DNA of 64,000 nucleotides. Source: Rhynchopus sp. YZ270_cl-10. Its lineage: Eukaryota; Euglenozoa; Diplonemea; Diplonemida; Diplonemidae. Position 1 is the stretch's first letter, and every line of letters starts with the position of its first letter. This document shows positions 32,215 through 44,805 of this stretch, piece after piece. The DNA lies in assembly GCA_964035575.1 (NCBI GenBank), contig OZ037857.1:62001-126000 (forward strand). The letters are read 5' to 3'. Under the pieces are notes generated by a model. That model worked only from the letters and a program-made list of their open reading frames with translations. It searched no databases and was not told the origin of the DNA. Made by a program: the position numbers and the translations under genes.

Positions 32215-33067
32215 CAGGGCTATTTCTAAATATGGGGTCCGGGGGGCCCAAAATCCAATCCGGGACACAAATTTTTTGGCAGATTTATTTTGTGCCAAAA
32301 ACGTCCTTATTTGCATTTTTGGGATTCACCCGCGCAGTGGTGGGGCCAATCTCGAAAATTGGACAATTTTTTGACCACTTAAATTTTTTGAAAATATGAG
32401 CCCGGTCACTAATACGTGGAGCCCATTTTCGGCCAAAAAATGCTGCTCAAAAAAATTTTACCCTGAAAATTTTTCAGCCCCAAAACATACCGCGATTGGC
32501 ATTTCTGGAATCTGTCCGCGCTGTGGTGGGGTCAATTTGCCGAAATGGCCAAGTTCTTGGTTTTGGTCAAAATGAGTGTAAGGTGAAGGGGCCAAGGTAA
32601 ATCCCACAACCCAGATTTTCTCCCCCAGATGCTGAAACATGAAAATGCGCGAAAGCACCGGCATTTGCATTTCCAGAATCCGTCCGTTCTGTGGTGGGGT
32701 CAATTTGCAGAATTGGGCAAGTTCTTGGTTTTTGTTAAAATGAGTACGGTACCAGTGTGATGCTAGTGTAGAGAACAAGTTTTCTAAGAAACCCCCTCAT
32801 AGCGCCTCCGGCAGGCGGCCTGGTGCGCCCTCTAGGATTTTTCAGAATACACCAAAACCCCCGTTATTTGCACAATCTGGAAGAAAACTTTTCAACACAA
32901 AAAAAATCGGCAACTTTCTTCAAGCAGAAAGCCCACCCCCCTCTCTGTAAGTACTGTAGTACGTGCAAATGTTTTGGCAGCCCTGTATATAAGCCCCGTG
33001 CAAATTTTTTGGCAACTTTCATTTTCCAAAAATCAGGGACAGGGACAGGTTTTTAGAAATAGCCCTG
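32215..33067. mobile_element. hAT-type MITE, 853 bp
   Basis: Inverted ends CAGGGCTATTTCTAAA are flanked by the 8-bp direct repeat ACGCATAC (32207-32214 and 33068-33075). The sister spacers carry the empty site (near 51895-51902 and 58547-58554), which confirms insertion. CAGGG ends plus an 8-bp duplication is the hAT signature. It has no transposase. The interior has diverged internal repeats containing the phrase GTGGTGGGG. Confidence 0.9.
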
Positions 33068-33095
33068 ACGCATACAAATAAAAGAAAAACTTGAA

Positions 33096-33126
33096 AGATG
33101 AATGTGCCTCTCGTGCACACACATCT
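33096..33126 (+). ncRNA. Dispersed hairpin motif upstream of receptor copy 1
   Basis: AGATG ... CATCT outer pairing encloses TGTGC-CTCTCGT-GCACA. Identical copies lie at 37100-37130, 51920-51950 and 58572-58602. Confidence 0.55.
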
Positions 33127-33131
33127 TCTCA

Positions 33132-33973
33132 CGCAGGAACACACTAGGGTTGAAGATGGGCGGTCTCTTTACAAGACGGCTGTTGGGATGCTGCATGCCT
33201 GCAAACGAAAAAATTTAATTCACAGCAAACAGGTGTGAGGGAGAAGAAAAGAAAGTGAACAAAAATGAAAAAACAATGTTTTTCTGAAATGTGATGTTGT
33301 TGGGGTGGGGAGAATAAAACAGTTCCAAGAAAAGCTCCTGCGTCGGTTTTCTTTTGGTTAGTGCCTATACGTACTTGGTATTTTTTATTTCAGGAGCACC
33401 ATTCATGAAGAAGTATTCGAGGGCGAAACGGGGGTGTTCCACCACGTGTTGTCAGCATAAGAGAATTGTCGAATATTTTTCTGAAAAGAAAAATAACGAA
33501 TGTTCGGGGGGAGAACTTGTCAATCACGAATGATCTCAGGATAAAAAGAGAAGTTTGAAGTGCAAACGCCTCTAAAAAAAATCAGTAAAAAGGGTTTCAA
33601 CAACCTTTCCCCCCCTTCAAAACTTGTTTGGAATAGTGTACGCTGAGAAGGAGTTGCTTATATGCTGCCATAATATACATTTGGTTCTTTCTTATCAATG
33701 ATTACGTCGTAAATTGCCATCACGTGTTGAAAGCAACTAGGCAGACCTAACTATCAGAGGTGGGTGGAAACCCACCCTTCCTGAGGTCACAAAAGCCTCG
33801 TCGACTTGAGTTTCACGTGAAGTGTGGGGGTAGAAAAGGAGGGGGTAGGTGGGATCTGGCTTCTGAAGAAGGGTGTCTTCCCTTGGGGCTAACCGCAAAG
33901 TAGTAAGTGTGAAAACAATATCCCTGAAGACCCGAACAACAACAAATGACAAAATAATGCAACAGTATGCCCA
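33132..33973. other. Spacer between receptor copies 1 and 2
   Basis: AT-rich sequence with no gene or element recognised. Apart from its first 60 bp it does not match the later spacers. Confidence 0.5.
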
Positions 33974-36617
33974 TCAGTGCATGATCACGACCTCTGGCAC
34001 GTAAGTCTTGTTCTGCACGTATCTGATGAGCTGTTCGTATGCATCACGTTTGTCAGCAGCCACACCGTCAAGCAGAGTGGAAGCCTGCTCAAAGTCCTGT
34101 TTGATGATGTGCTCAAAAACCTCGTTCCACAGTGCGTGAGGGTTGTTTGCTGCCGACTCCAGCTGGTACATCCACTCCTCGTTGGCGACGCTGCACAAAC
34201 CCTTCACAGCATACACAACCTGTGCCTTCTCACTCAGCTTTTCGAACAGCACCGCACCTGCACAACGCAGTACCACCTGTCCCTCCACCTCACACGACAC
34301 AGCACGGTCAATGACACCAGTCAGTTTCTCTTTCTTGTTCCAACGCTCGAGCACAACCACCCACGACATGCACTGTCCAAGAATCGACACCTTCTTCATC
34401 CCGTTGCAACCCATGTTACCGACACGTGCCTCGCCTGATGTGCACCCGTAAGATATCCTGTGCACATCCCCAAGTGCTGTTGCTGCTTCGTGTGCAGCCT
34501 TCACACAGGCAACACGGTGTGTGGGACTCGGAACGAAAGCGTTGAAGGTGGCAAGCATCTTGTCTCCTGCAAACGTGTCGCACACACCTTTGTTGTGCTG
34601 CACTGCCACCAGGATCGCCTCAATCACACCACCGTGTGCAGCGAGAATTTCTGAGTCTTTGCGGTTCTTGCAGAAGTCATGCCACGACACGACGTTCATG
34701 TGTGCCAGCGACACTTTCTTCTTCTTCAGACCTTCCACACGCAGCAGTGCCTTCTGGTTCTGTACCCCCTCTGTGGAGCTTGGGGCCATCGAGTGCGATA
34801 TCTTCGAATGGGATGCAGACTGAGACTTGGTGTCCCCTGTGGACTCGGTGTCGGAAACTTCTTCGTGATCACTGTCGTTGACAAGCACACTCTGCGGCAT
34901 GTAGTTCCGGTACTCCACCAGGTTCGCCACCATGGTAACAAAGCTGCGCTGCATCATCCCCACTTCACTCAGCTGCGACACTGCACGGCCTGTGTCCACA
35001 GCCTCCAGGTCCATCACAGCCACACTTGCCATCTCACCTCCAAGCTTCAGCAGAGGTGACGTGATGTAGCGTGTGAACACAACAGCAATGGCCAGGAGTG
35101 CTGAAATCGCCACACTTGTCACAACCACCATCACAATCACCGCATCCTCCTTCTGTGCGTCTGCAGAGGACAAGTCTGCTGCCACCTTCGCACGGATTGC
35201 ATTCGTCGACGCATCAATCGTCTCCATCACAGACTCTCTCGGCACAAGAAGGTTGGCGTACCATAAGATCGTTCTTTTGTGTTTGATTTCTGACGTCATT
35301 GTCCAGTACTCTGAGCTGTTCGAGTCAGACCACTTCACGAATGAGTCTTCTGTCTTCTCCACAAGGTCTCTGTAGTTCTGAGGGTGTGTGAACACAAACC
35401 GCCCGTGCTCTGCAATCACTGATGGGATGTGCAACGTTGCGTCTTCCATTGAGTGGTTCGTGATGTTAATGGCTGTTGCAATGTCATTCCAGATGCCTAC
35501 CGGCGGCGGGAAGTAGGTGTACACAAGTGTGACATGACGTCCTCTGTTGTACGCCACAACTGTCCCAACTGACTGTGTCTCCGTATTTTTCTCAACGATG
35601 TAGAGTGATGTGCCAGTGGGAAGCACTTGGTTCTTCACCGCTTCCACCACTCCGAATGATGTCACAGTTGCAGCCGCCATCCCAACACGTTTCCCCTGCT
35701 TTGGGTACATCGTGTACATCTCTGGGTGGGTGTAGGTGTACGTCAGCTCCCAGGAGGTGTACTCCCACCTGGTCGCCATGGGAGCATACACAAGCTCGTC
35801 AGCAGGATACAGTGGTGGATCATCCGCCTGCAGGTAGCGCATTTGCTTGCCGCGCAGGTGAGCAACATCAGCGTTCTCTATCATTTTCATAGGATAGAAA
35901 CAGTTTCCTTGGAACTCACCTTTTGAGTAGTTCACACCAAACGTGCACGGCAGTGTCGGGTCTCTTGGACCACCGAGGGCGTTCGCTTCGGTGACCAGGT
36001 TGTAATCCGATATGCCTGTCTGGTACGTTTTAGGGTCTCTCCCTTCAAATAAGGTAATACTGTATTGGCCATCCAAGCCTTTATCAGTTCCATTCACACC
36101 CGTGTGCATTGTATACCCCACCTTATTCCCCCATCCTGCAAACTGCCCGATCCCCCTCGTCCACGGCCTGATGTGCCTGACACCAAGGGTACGTCTCGTG
36201 CACAAGAATATCTATGCCTTTCACACCCGCACGGTTTGCAATCACAGCAGCTTTGAAAGCGGCATTGACTGCCGGACGCATGACGTCTCCGAAAGCAGGA
36301 TTGGTGCTGACATTAGGGTGATGAGCTTGTGCCAGTTGTGCAATTGTCGTGACAAGCTGCTCAGGCATCTTCAGGTACTCCACCACTGCCGTCTCCACAC
36401 CGCCAAGGACAGAGCGGAGGTAGCGCGACGAGACAGTTTCGATGTCCGCCGTACCACTGTCGAGACACATCCCAAAGCCCTCATCGCCTGTGTCACGTGC
36501 CTTTTCCAAAAGGTCGTCCCATGTTGTCAACGTGAAGCCACCGATGATCGCACCTGTCGACAGAATCAGCACCACGCACAGCAGCAGTGTCAGCGACTGG
36601 ATCCCGCATGTGGCCAT
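33974..36617 (-). pseudogene. Receptor with degenerate cyclase domain, copy 2 (frame-disrupted)
   Basis: Same architecture as copy 1, with start MATCGIQSLTLLL at 36617 and stop at 33974. The reading frame breaks near 36145-36165. Compared with copy 1, one base is missing just after the codons for the conserved YPWC, so the 5' frame runs out and the ectodomain continues in another frame (from ...RPWTRGIGQFAGWGNKVG onward). Everything else stays open for over 700 codons, so the lesion is recent or a sequencing error. The ectodomain (for example the stretch around NGTDKGLDGQYS) differs strongly from copies 1 and 3, while the TM2-HAMP-cyclase part is nearly identical. Linker: DTESTGDTKSQSASHSKISH. 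Confidence 0.8.
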
Positions 36618-37099
36618 CGTGTGGGAAGCGGGGTGGGACACAGGGAGAATGCTGGATGGTGTGTGGTGTGGCACAGAGGGGATGCAAGAGAAGGGACAAG
36701 ACAGGGTGTGTGGGTGGTTGCTGATGACTATTAGGGGTAAGTTCTTGCGCAGAATATGGCCCAATATGTGGGTGTGGTATGTGGGTATTGAGGTTTCTTC
36801 TTAGTTTCTTGTTGAAAGTGACTGCATGTCGTCACTGCCTGACGCCCATTATGTTGAAACATCCTTCGCCGCTTCCACGTAACAGGATAGTGGCTGAACG
36901 ATGCATAAGAAATGTGTCGCAGGCTCATTCCAGTGGGAAGGCTAAGTAGTAAACAGACGCAGTGTCAACCAAATCAACATGAGGCGACAACTGGCTGACG
37001 TGCGTGCTCAGCTTGCTGTTCACAATTGTGGTCAAACATGAGTACCACTATGATAGAAACTGACTTCAACATGTCGCGACGAATAAAAGAAACCCTGAA

Positions 37100-37130
37100 A
37101 GATGAATGTGCCTCTCGTGCACACACATCT
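37100..37130 (+). ncRNA. Dispersed hairpin motif upstream of receptor copy 2
   Basis: Identical core to 33096-33126, about 480 bp upstream of the copy 2 start codon. Confidence 0.55.
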
Positions 37131-38422
37131 TCTCACGTTGGAACATGCTGGGTTGAAGGTGGGTGGTCTCTTTACAAAGACGGCTGTTGGGATGATGGTT
37201 CACATCGTGTAAACAATTTAAAGTTGGAAAAGACAAGAAGCAGTGGTAGGAGCCAAATATTTTGTAAGAGTGGTGCTCCTGGAGGGGTCGATATTGACAG
37301 GTCACCGACAGGTCGTTAACCGACTTCCGAAAGCACCAAACAGGGTTTTGTTTTGAAAAGCTGTTCCATTTTCACTCACACATCGTGGGGAGCGTTCACT
37401 CTCTTACGGTATCCTGTTTGGAGCCAGCATCTCCTAGATGGCGCCCACGTGATACCATTTAAGCAGCGCCTGTGTGATACACTGTGCTGGCAAAGACAAA
37501 GAAAGCGTGTTGTGAGGTATTACAAAAAAAAAGGCAAAGAAAAGACAAAATGAACGCAACAAGTGGCAACTAGGGAGACGCTTCCATGTAACGGCAAGCC
37601 ACAAGAGTACAACAACGCCAAACTCTTGAGATACAGATGCCAAATGAGACCCGGTGTCTCTCTTCTTTCTTGTGTGCAACAGACGAACATGACGCTAGCC
37701 ACGACTGCCAAGGCAGAGCAGGGTCCAAGAAAGGATATCAGTAAAAAAATAATGAGAAAAGTTCGATTTCGGCCTCGAAAATACCCGTGACACCGATTTG
37801 TCACGGTACTTTGTCACGGAATTATTTTGAAAGATTCGATTTCGTGACAAAAAAAGTTCGATTTCGTGACAAGCCGATTTTTTCATTGACACACAAAATT
37901 CAATTTAGTGACAAATGACTTTTTTCATTGACAAAAAAAAATTCGATTTCGTGACAAATCCATTTTTTCATTGACAAAAAAATGTCATTGAAAAAAAATG
38001 GATTTTGTCAAGGAAAAAGTCGTGACAGCCAACCCGCCAGTCACTGAAAAGTGACCAGACAGCCACTTGACAAACACAAAAGAGGCCATTCTTGAGCTGT
38101 CTAGAAACCGAAGGGCAGAGACACAAGGTATGATAACTTTATGATTATGCAAGACTTAGTATATCGCGAACACGGCCAGGCTTGCACGCCTCTGGCCAGA
38201 GGCCAGCCCCACTAAATGATATGCAGCAGACACTCATTGCAGATTTCATTTTCATTCGGTAAAAAATTAATGGGTGCGCAAGTTTCTATACCTAATACCC
38301 CAACCCTCACCCATACATTCCATTACACACACCAAAACAGATCAAATCCACCAGCGCATGCGACGGAAGCAAATTCAGATCGTGGTTTGATAAGCAGAGT
38401 TCGGTTATTATGGTGGTGGAAA

Positions 38423-39522
38423 GGGGGGTGGGAACACTTTGTCAGTCACTGCTATAGCCATTAACCAGGGAGCATAGCTAGTGCAAGAAATTCGACTTTG
38501 GAAACCTTCCGGAAAGTCTGTCCTCTGCTCACGGAGGACTAGACACAAGAAAATATTGTTTGTTCCCCCAGAAAATCAGTGCACAATTCACACTCCTTGT
38601 GGGTGGTCTTGTTGCCTTTTCGTCATAGTAATTTTGGCCCAGGCATGCTCTTGAAGCATGACAATTTAGTGTGTATGGGGCAGGGTGTTGTTTTGTTCTG
38701 AATTCTCTTTGTTATAACATCTAAGTCAATCGCGGGTGGTGGTTTGTGTAGCGTGAGGCACTCTTTTTAGCAAACTTCCTGCGGCTGCTAAAGTGTTATT
38801 TCTTCGGATTTAACAACGTACAGCGTAACATAGTGGTTTAGCCTGGTCGACACAACCTTTGATAGATATGGGATAACCAACCCCCTTCGACCCCTCGTGG
38901 GTTCACTGAACAAGCCCTAGTGGTAGTTAAACGCGATTGACATTTACATTCCTAGAGATGAAAGAACAAGATAACACTTCTGTACCCGCGCATCAAAATT
39001 GTGGAAAACTTTGCACCCCAAACACCCTCAACAACGCCCGCCAAAAAGCGCCCCTTGTTGCTGGGAGTTGGTTCTCATGTTTGATACCTGCACAGTAGGC
39101 ATTCCTCCTGAGTCCAACGCATGTTTGGCCTGTCTGCGGCGTTGTACTTCAGGTGCACGAAGACAGGGTCTGGTGGTAAATTTTGCGTAGTACTGCGACG
39201 TGGTACTACGTGGGTCTGGGAACCTGGTACCTGGGTACAGGATATTTGTTGTGAAGACATCTTCCACCATGCATTGAGGAGGGTAAGACAGTGTTCGCAG
39301 TTTCTACCTGATAGCATTACACATTTAACTTCTCCACGGGGGTCTTGGGCCGTTCATTCGGTTATACCTTGACTACCGGAAGATATTCTTGAGGCTTTTT
39401 TGGTCTCTAGAATATCCGGTCTTCCCGAACGGAGGCACACTTTGTGTGTTACTACGACCTGGCAATTTCCAGCAGTAGGTTAAGTAATCTTTCTTGTAAA
39501 TTGTTGGATCATTATCTCCTCA
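38423..39522 (+). repeat. Shared interior cassette, copy B
   Basis: About 95% identical by eye to 46774-47873, and related to 16088-17040. It resumes after the nested element at 42379-42455. The GTCCTC/GAGGAC and CATGCT/AGCATG hairpins are kept. Confidence 0.8.
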
Positions 39523-39549
39523 CACGGTGGCCCATTCCTACCCTTAGGG

Positions 39550-39665
39550 TAGGGTCCGCGGGGGGTACCCCCCAGACTACCCCATGGGGTACCCCCCAAA
39601 TCTGAGGGGTACCCCATGGGGTACCCCCCAGACTACCCCCGGGGGTACCCCATGGGGTACCCCCG
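39550..39665. repeat. Left subterminal GGGGTACCCC palindrome array
   Basis: Repeated perfect palindromes GGGGTACCCC and CCCATGGGGTACCCC-type variants. Counterpart array at 42108-42365. Confidence 0.85.
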
Positions 39666-39834
39666 GTACAGGTACACAGGTACACAGGTACACAGGTACA
39701 CAGGTACACAGGTACACAGGTACACAGGTACACAGGTACACAGGTACACAGGTACACAGGTACACAGGTACACAGGTACACAGGTACACAGGTACACAGG
39801 TACACAGGTACACAGGTACACAGGTACACAGGTA
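39666..39834. repeat. (GGTACACA)n array, about 21 copies
   Basis: An uninterrupted 8-bp period, immediately inside the left palindrome array of the 2.86 kb element. The core GGTAC overlaps the palindrome unit. Confidence 0.97.
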
Positions 39835-39887
39835 CAGCCAGAGTGCCAGAGTCAAGGGTCCGCGCGGGGTCCGCCCCCCGATGACAT

Positions 39888-40839
39888 AACGAAGTATCGC
39901 TTGAAAATACCGTTCAATATATGTTGCTTGGTGTGCATGAAGAAGGACACACAAGGTATATCAAACGATAAATCAATCAGATAAACGTTACATCATCGGA
40001 AAATTGTTGGCACCGCCCCCCTGTCTTCGTATTTATTACCCCGTCGACAGGCCAAACAGCGTTGGGCTCAGAAGAAGCAGTGCAAGACAGTCACTGGGGA
40101 TCAACATGAGAACCAACTCCCAACAACACAGGCTACCGAAGTAGCAGGTGGGGTGTTGCGGGTGTTTGGGGTGAGAAAATCGATTTTGGTAAGTTGCAGC
40201 AGAACATTCTTAAGTTCGCACTAGTCGAGAGAGGCTTACCCGCTGCAGTGAAGCAGTGCACCCATTTAAGGGTGGAGAAGCGTGACACGCACATACAAGT
40301 ATGTACGTTACTTCAACAAAGGCTGAATTCTGGTAATTCTAAGGGATGTGAATTCAGCCACCACGCAGGTAGTGTTTTAAGGTTCCTCGCTTTGTGCTAC
40401 ACAGCGGACTCATGACACAAAGGAGTTGCCCCCGCTCTCTTTCGCGCAAACTTAAGAAAATTCTGGAGTCACTACAACCTGGCGTGCGGGTACAGATGCA
40501 TTGCTTTGTTCTTTCCTCAAAGTCATATCTGATCTCTCGGGTCTGTACTAAAGTCAGTGTTTAGATAAGCATCCACTTGACTCGTTCTAACAACCGTTGA
40601 AATCTAGAACAAAACAATACACTGCCCCTTCTCACACCAAGCCGCCATGCTTCAAGAGCATGCCCTGGGCAAAAATTACTGTGACAAAAATTGGTTTTCT
40701 GGGGGAACGCGATATTTTCTTGTGCCTACTGTAGTCCTCCGCAAGAGCAGAGGACAGACTTTCCGGATCCCGAAGTCGAATTTTTTGCACTAGCTATGCT
40801 CCCTGGGTTAAATGGCTATAGCAGTGACTGACTAAGAGT
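39888..40839 (-). repeat. Shared interior cassette, copy C (inverted)
   Basis: The reverse complement aligns with 16088-17040, including the GCTGAATTC/GAATTCAGC hairpin, while the intervening bases differ. This supports conservation of structure. Confidence 0.8.
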
Positions 40840-42107
40840 TTCATAAGAATTGGGGCGGTCTATGGGGTGGGTTAATGGAAAAATTGGTTTAAAAACCCAA
40901 CTTTTGCGGTCCCCACCCGGTTTGCAATAATTGCACCAGCTCTTCCATCGGCACTGTTTCGCTGTCACGATGAAGGGTCGTCGGTTCGGGTACCTGTTGA
41001 GAGAAATTGAGTGCAAAAGTAGAGACTACAACAAAAAAAATCAAACAAACAAACAAGAAGCCGCTCCGTACCTCTTCCATGCAAAAAAGAAAGTAAAAGA
41101 CTGCCCTTCCTCAGTCCGGAAGTAGCACCTCATCCGGTTCCCTGACGTAAAAGAGTTGTAGAGGTTACGAGATGCCATGATAAAAAAGTAAAAGTGACAA
41201 TTTTGACAATAAAAATATGCTTCGATTTACATCCGAGCGGGACAAAGGCGAAAAGGGGGAGCGGGGGGGTGTAAAAACCGGGGCTTAAAAACATACCTTG
41301 CAGCACTCGCTCGGCCTACTCTCCAGGTACGAGAACATCACTGCACGAACAATCCCACTGATACTGATACCTGCATTCTATTTGTTGCCACATGGTAAAA
41401 ATGACCAAAACTTCGACCAATTTTTTTTTTCTTCACAATTTGCTCATTGAGGCTTTGTATTTTTTGGGCCATTTATGACCCACCACGCCCGATTTTGGGC
41501 GAGAAGAAAAAAAAATTTGGGTCAAAAATCGACGCGTCTTTGGTAAAATCACGACTTTTCGGGCGCGAAACCACGTTTTAGACCCCCACAGATGCTCAAA
41601 AGTGCCAAATTTTGCTTTTAATGGCCTCAAAGGATCACGGGAGCACCCCTCGTAATTACGAGGGCTCCCCACGCCGTGACGTCGTCATTGCGCGCGTAAT
41701 TTCCCACGTATGCGGGCGTGGTTGGTCATAAAATGGCCCAAAAACCCCAAACAAAACCTCAGATTGACCAAATCGAGGAAAAATTGTCAAGTCGAAATTT
41801 CAGCCAAAATACGGTCATTTTGGTTATACCCCGCGGTGTATGCAGTAGCTAGAACACGTACACAGCTAAGTTCCTAAGCGATTTCCTTCACATTTTTCAT
41901 GAAAAATTGGTCAAAAATCGACTTGTCTTTGGTAAAAAAACCACGAAAAATCGGCTGCGCAAAACCGCGTTTTAGACCCCCACAGATGCTCAAAAGTGCC
42001 AATTTTTGCTTTTAATGGCCTCAAATCGTCGAAATTAGGCCTATATAGGGCAAAAAAAAATTTTTGAGAGTCCCTTTCCCTGGGAGGCAATAGCCACCGG
42101 GTGTGCA

Positions 42108-42365
42108 GGGGGTACCCCGGGGGGTACCCCCCAGGGTCCGCGGGGGTACCCCATGGGGTACCCCCGCGGACCCTGGGGGGTACCCCTCGGGGTACCCCAA
42201 ACCCCCCAAAGGGTACCCCGCGCGGACCCTACCCAACCCTGTGGGGTACCCCCTGGGGTAGCCCACGCGAGGGGGTACCCCCCGCGGACCCTACCCTGTG
42301 TGGTACCCTACCCTGCGGGGTACCCCTTTTGGGGGTACCCCCGGGGGTACCCCCAAAAGGGTCCG
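42108..42365. repeat. Right subterminal GGGGTACCCC palindrome array
   Basis: A dense run of GGGGTACCCC and GGGTCCGCGGGGGTACCCC variants directly inside the right TIR of the 2.86 kb element. Confidence 0.85.
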
Positions 42366-42822
42366 CTGGGCCACCGTGTCAGTGCATGCATGCCCCACGT
42401 GACTGGACACTTTTGTGTTTGTCATGTGGAGCTGTGGTTGCTCTTTCACGACTTTTATCCTTGTGTCCAGTGTACCCAGTACCCAGTGCCCTGTCACGAC
42501 TTTTTCCGTGACAAAAAGTTTGGTTTCCTTGACAAAATCCATTTCTGTCACGACTTTTTCCATGACAAAAAGTTCGGTTTCCTTGACAAAATCCATTTTT
42601 TCATTGACATTTTTTTGTCACTGAATTTTTGGATTTGTCACGAAATCGAATTTTGTGTGTCAATGAAAAAATTGGTTTGTCACGAAATCGATTTTTTTTT
42701 GTCACGAAATCGAATCTTTCAAAAAAAATCCGTGACAAAATTCCGTGACAAATCGGTGTCACGGTAATTTTCGAGGCCGAAATCGAACTTTTCTCAAAAA
42801 TAAAATACAGTATTTCAACATA

Positions 42823-43246
42823 CAGTTGGACAAGTAATGTTGGCGACCAATAAAGTCGCCAGTTGCAAGAAAACCCCCAAAATCCAAAAAAAAATTGGTC
42901 GCCAAGTTATCTTTGGTGGGATGGCGGTTCTTATTGGTATAAAAAGCACAAGTACAAAAAAGGTGCCCCTTCAGTGCACCAGGTGCAGCGTATCTTTCAA
43001 GAAAGTCGAACATTAGCTCCGCGCCACGCACTCATGCAGCCACCCAAAAATACACATGGTGAGTCGAAGGGAGGCACAAAAACTTTACCAAAAATTGCGG
43101 GAAAAAAAAAAAGCTACTCCCCAACCAATGTGACTAAGAACCACTATCCTACCAAATAATATTGGCGAGCAATAAAGTCGCCAATTACAAGAAAAAACCC
43201 CAAAATCCGCCAATATTTTTTGGTCGCCAAGTTTCTTGTCCAACTG
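42823..43246. mobile_element. Tc1/mariner-like MITE, 424 bp
   Basis: Inverted ends CAGTTGGACAAG are flanked by TA on both sides (42821-42822 and 43247-43248). The sister spacer reads straight through with one TA (CAACATATTC near 52553). CAGT ends with TA duplication are typical of Tc1/mariner. Inside are two direct copies of a block containing CAATAAAGTCGCCA. No transposase. Confidence 0.9.
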
Positions 43247-43267
43247 TATTCAAAATAAAATGGTGTA

Positions 43268-43723
43268 CCGACCCTCCCCCGTGAAATTGTCCCCCCCAAA
43301 AAACCGGTATTTTGCCCCGACGGACAATTTCAAGGCAGGGGGGGACAATTTCAAGGGAGTCGCAGGGACAACCTTTGCTCCCCCTTCTTCACACCAAAAC
43401 GGCCACCCCCCTACAGTACGAGAAATTGTCCCCCCTTTTTGCCGTACCTACCCCCCCCCCGTGTATATGTCCTGTGCATATGTCCGTGTTGGTCGAGGCT
43501 CGGACATATACACATGTTTTCGGACATATGCACATGCCGTAGTATACTACAGTGTACAGCGGCAAAAACCCATTCCGAGCTTTCGGCCCCGCACGTTGGC
43601 GGGGCATCTCCCCTATACACATCAAAATGGGTCCGGACATATACACGGGGGGGGGTAGGTACGTGATATTGTCCCCCCCTCACTTTTTCTCCCAGGGGGG
43701 ACAATTTCACGGGGGAGGGTCGG
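43268..43723. mobile_element. TA-duplicating MITE with CCGACCC ends, 456 bp
   Basis: Exact inverted ends CCGACCCTCCCCCGTGAAAT are flanked by TA (43266-43267 and 43724-43725). The sister spacer has the matching empty site (GGTGTAGCTG near 52573). Internal palindromic segments include CGGACATAT and its inverted copies. It has no coding capacity. Confidence 0.88.
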
Positions 43724-43987
43724 TAGATGAAAAAATTTAGGATAGGAATTTATAGAGGTTCCATAATAGCCTTTTTGAAAAAAGTGTGCTTTTTAAGACG
43801 ATTTTCTGTCGTGTTTTTGCGGTGTTTGGGGGGATGAGGTGGAAATTTGGAAAGATTGGGGTTCCGGGGGCCCTTTTTCGGGGGTTTTAAGCAAAAATAT
43901 GGCCGAGAATGTGGTCGGAGCTATCGCGGCAGTGCTGTCCAAGGACGGTCCAAGGATTTTTTGGGGGTGTTTTTCAGCGTGAAAACA
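43724..43987. other. Diverged remnant of the receptor spacer
   Basis: Begins like the sister spacers (TAGATGAAAAA versus TAGCTGAAAAA), then loses similarity. No gene seen. Confidence 0.4.
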
Positions 43988-44478
43988 CAGGCCTTTTGCT
44001 AACTTTGGGATTTTCCCCCTGAATGGCATGATGGTCAAAAAAAAATAATTTCCTGGAAAAAAGTACATTCCGAGCTTTCCCGCCTGGTGAAAGCGGTCGT
44101 CGCGCGCTTCGCGCGCGCCTCCCTGCCAGCCACAAGGTGGAGAGGCGAAGGGTCAGCTTTGCGAGATAAAAAAACGGAATATAATCCTTTATTAACGGTG
44201 CTTGGTCTTGCGCCTTGCGTACACGAACGGTACAAAATCAATACGTCTTCTAGAAGCAGGGGCTGTTGCAACGGTTGGGTTGCTTTGAAATAACAATGGT
44301 CAAAATTTTGCAGCTTGGGTCAAGTTTCATTTTTGGCTGCAAAATGCAAGGGAATCTCCTTAGACATTGTAAATGGCACCGTAGGCAGGAAGAAAATAGC
44401 GCACAGCGAGCGAAGCGAGCGGGAAAATTTTTTTAGGTAAACCTCCGCGAGCGCAGCGAGCAGAAAAATTTTAAGGTG

Positions 44479-44747
44479 CCATCACGCCATCACGCCATCA
44501 TGCCATCATGCCATCATGCCATCATGCCATCATGCCATCATGCCATCATGCCATCATGCCATCATGCCATCATGCCATCATGCCATCATGCCATCATGCC
44601 ATCATGCCATCATGCCATCATGCCATCATGCCATCATGCCATCATGCCATCATGCCATCATGCCATCATGCCATCATGCCATCATGCCATCATGCCATCA
44701 TGCCATCATGCCATCATGCCATCATGCCATCATGCCATCATGCCATC
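44479..44747. repeat. (ATCATGCC)n array, about 34 copies
   Basis: A nearly perfect 8-bp period, with the first units reading CACGCC. All three frames stay open, giving meaningless Cys/His-rich peptides. Confidence 0.98.
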
Positions 44748-44805
44748 TCGGGGGACATCCCCAGGTGATGGATAGCGAAAGCCCTGCCCCACCACCGCCC
44801 GTGGC

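Larger units (their letters stand above)
39523..42378. mobile_element. 2.86 kb non-autonomous relative of the 5.5 kb transposon
   Basis: Inverted ends CACGGTGGCCCA are flanked by TCA (39520-39522 and 42379-42381). The empty site is visible in cassette copy D at 47868-47880. Its interior carries inverted versions of both the left-end blocks (about 41400-42100) and the right-end cassette (39888-40839) of the element at 11716-17211, with no transposase, so it is an internal-deletion relative. Its subterminal arrays use GGGGTACCCC palindromes rather than TACGATCGTA. The 3-bp duplication with CACGG ends recalls CACTA-type elements, while the related transposase looks hAT-like; this conflict is unresolved. 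Confidence 0.85.
37753..42796. mobile_element. 5.0 kb TIR element with about 285-bp ends (host of a nested element)
   Basis: Inverted ends start TGAGAAAAGTTCGATTTCGG and continue for about 285 bp as repeats of a TTCGATTTCGTGACAAA-type unit. The flanking 7-mer AAAATAA occurs on both sides (37746-37752 and 42797-42803). The empty site, with a single AAAATAA, is present in the sister spacers (about 52533-52550 and 59185-59202). It contains cassette copy B and is interrupted by the element at 39523-42378. No transposase found; superfamily unassigned. Confidence 0.85.

Noticed and set aside
37753-42796. LTR retrotransposon or virus-like element
   Set aside because: The long terminal repeats are inverted, not direct, and no reverse transcriptase, integrase, capsid or polymerase reading was seen anywhere in the window.
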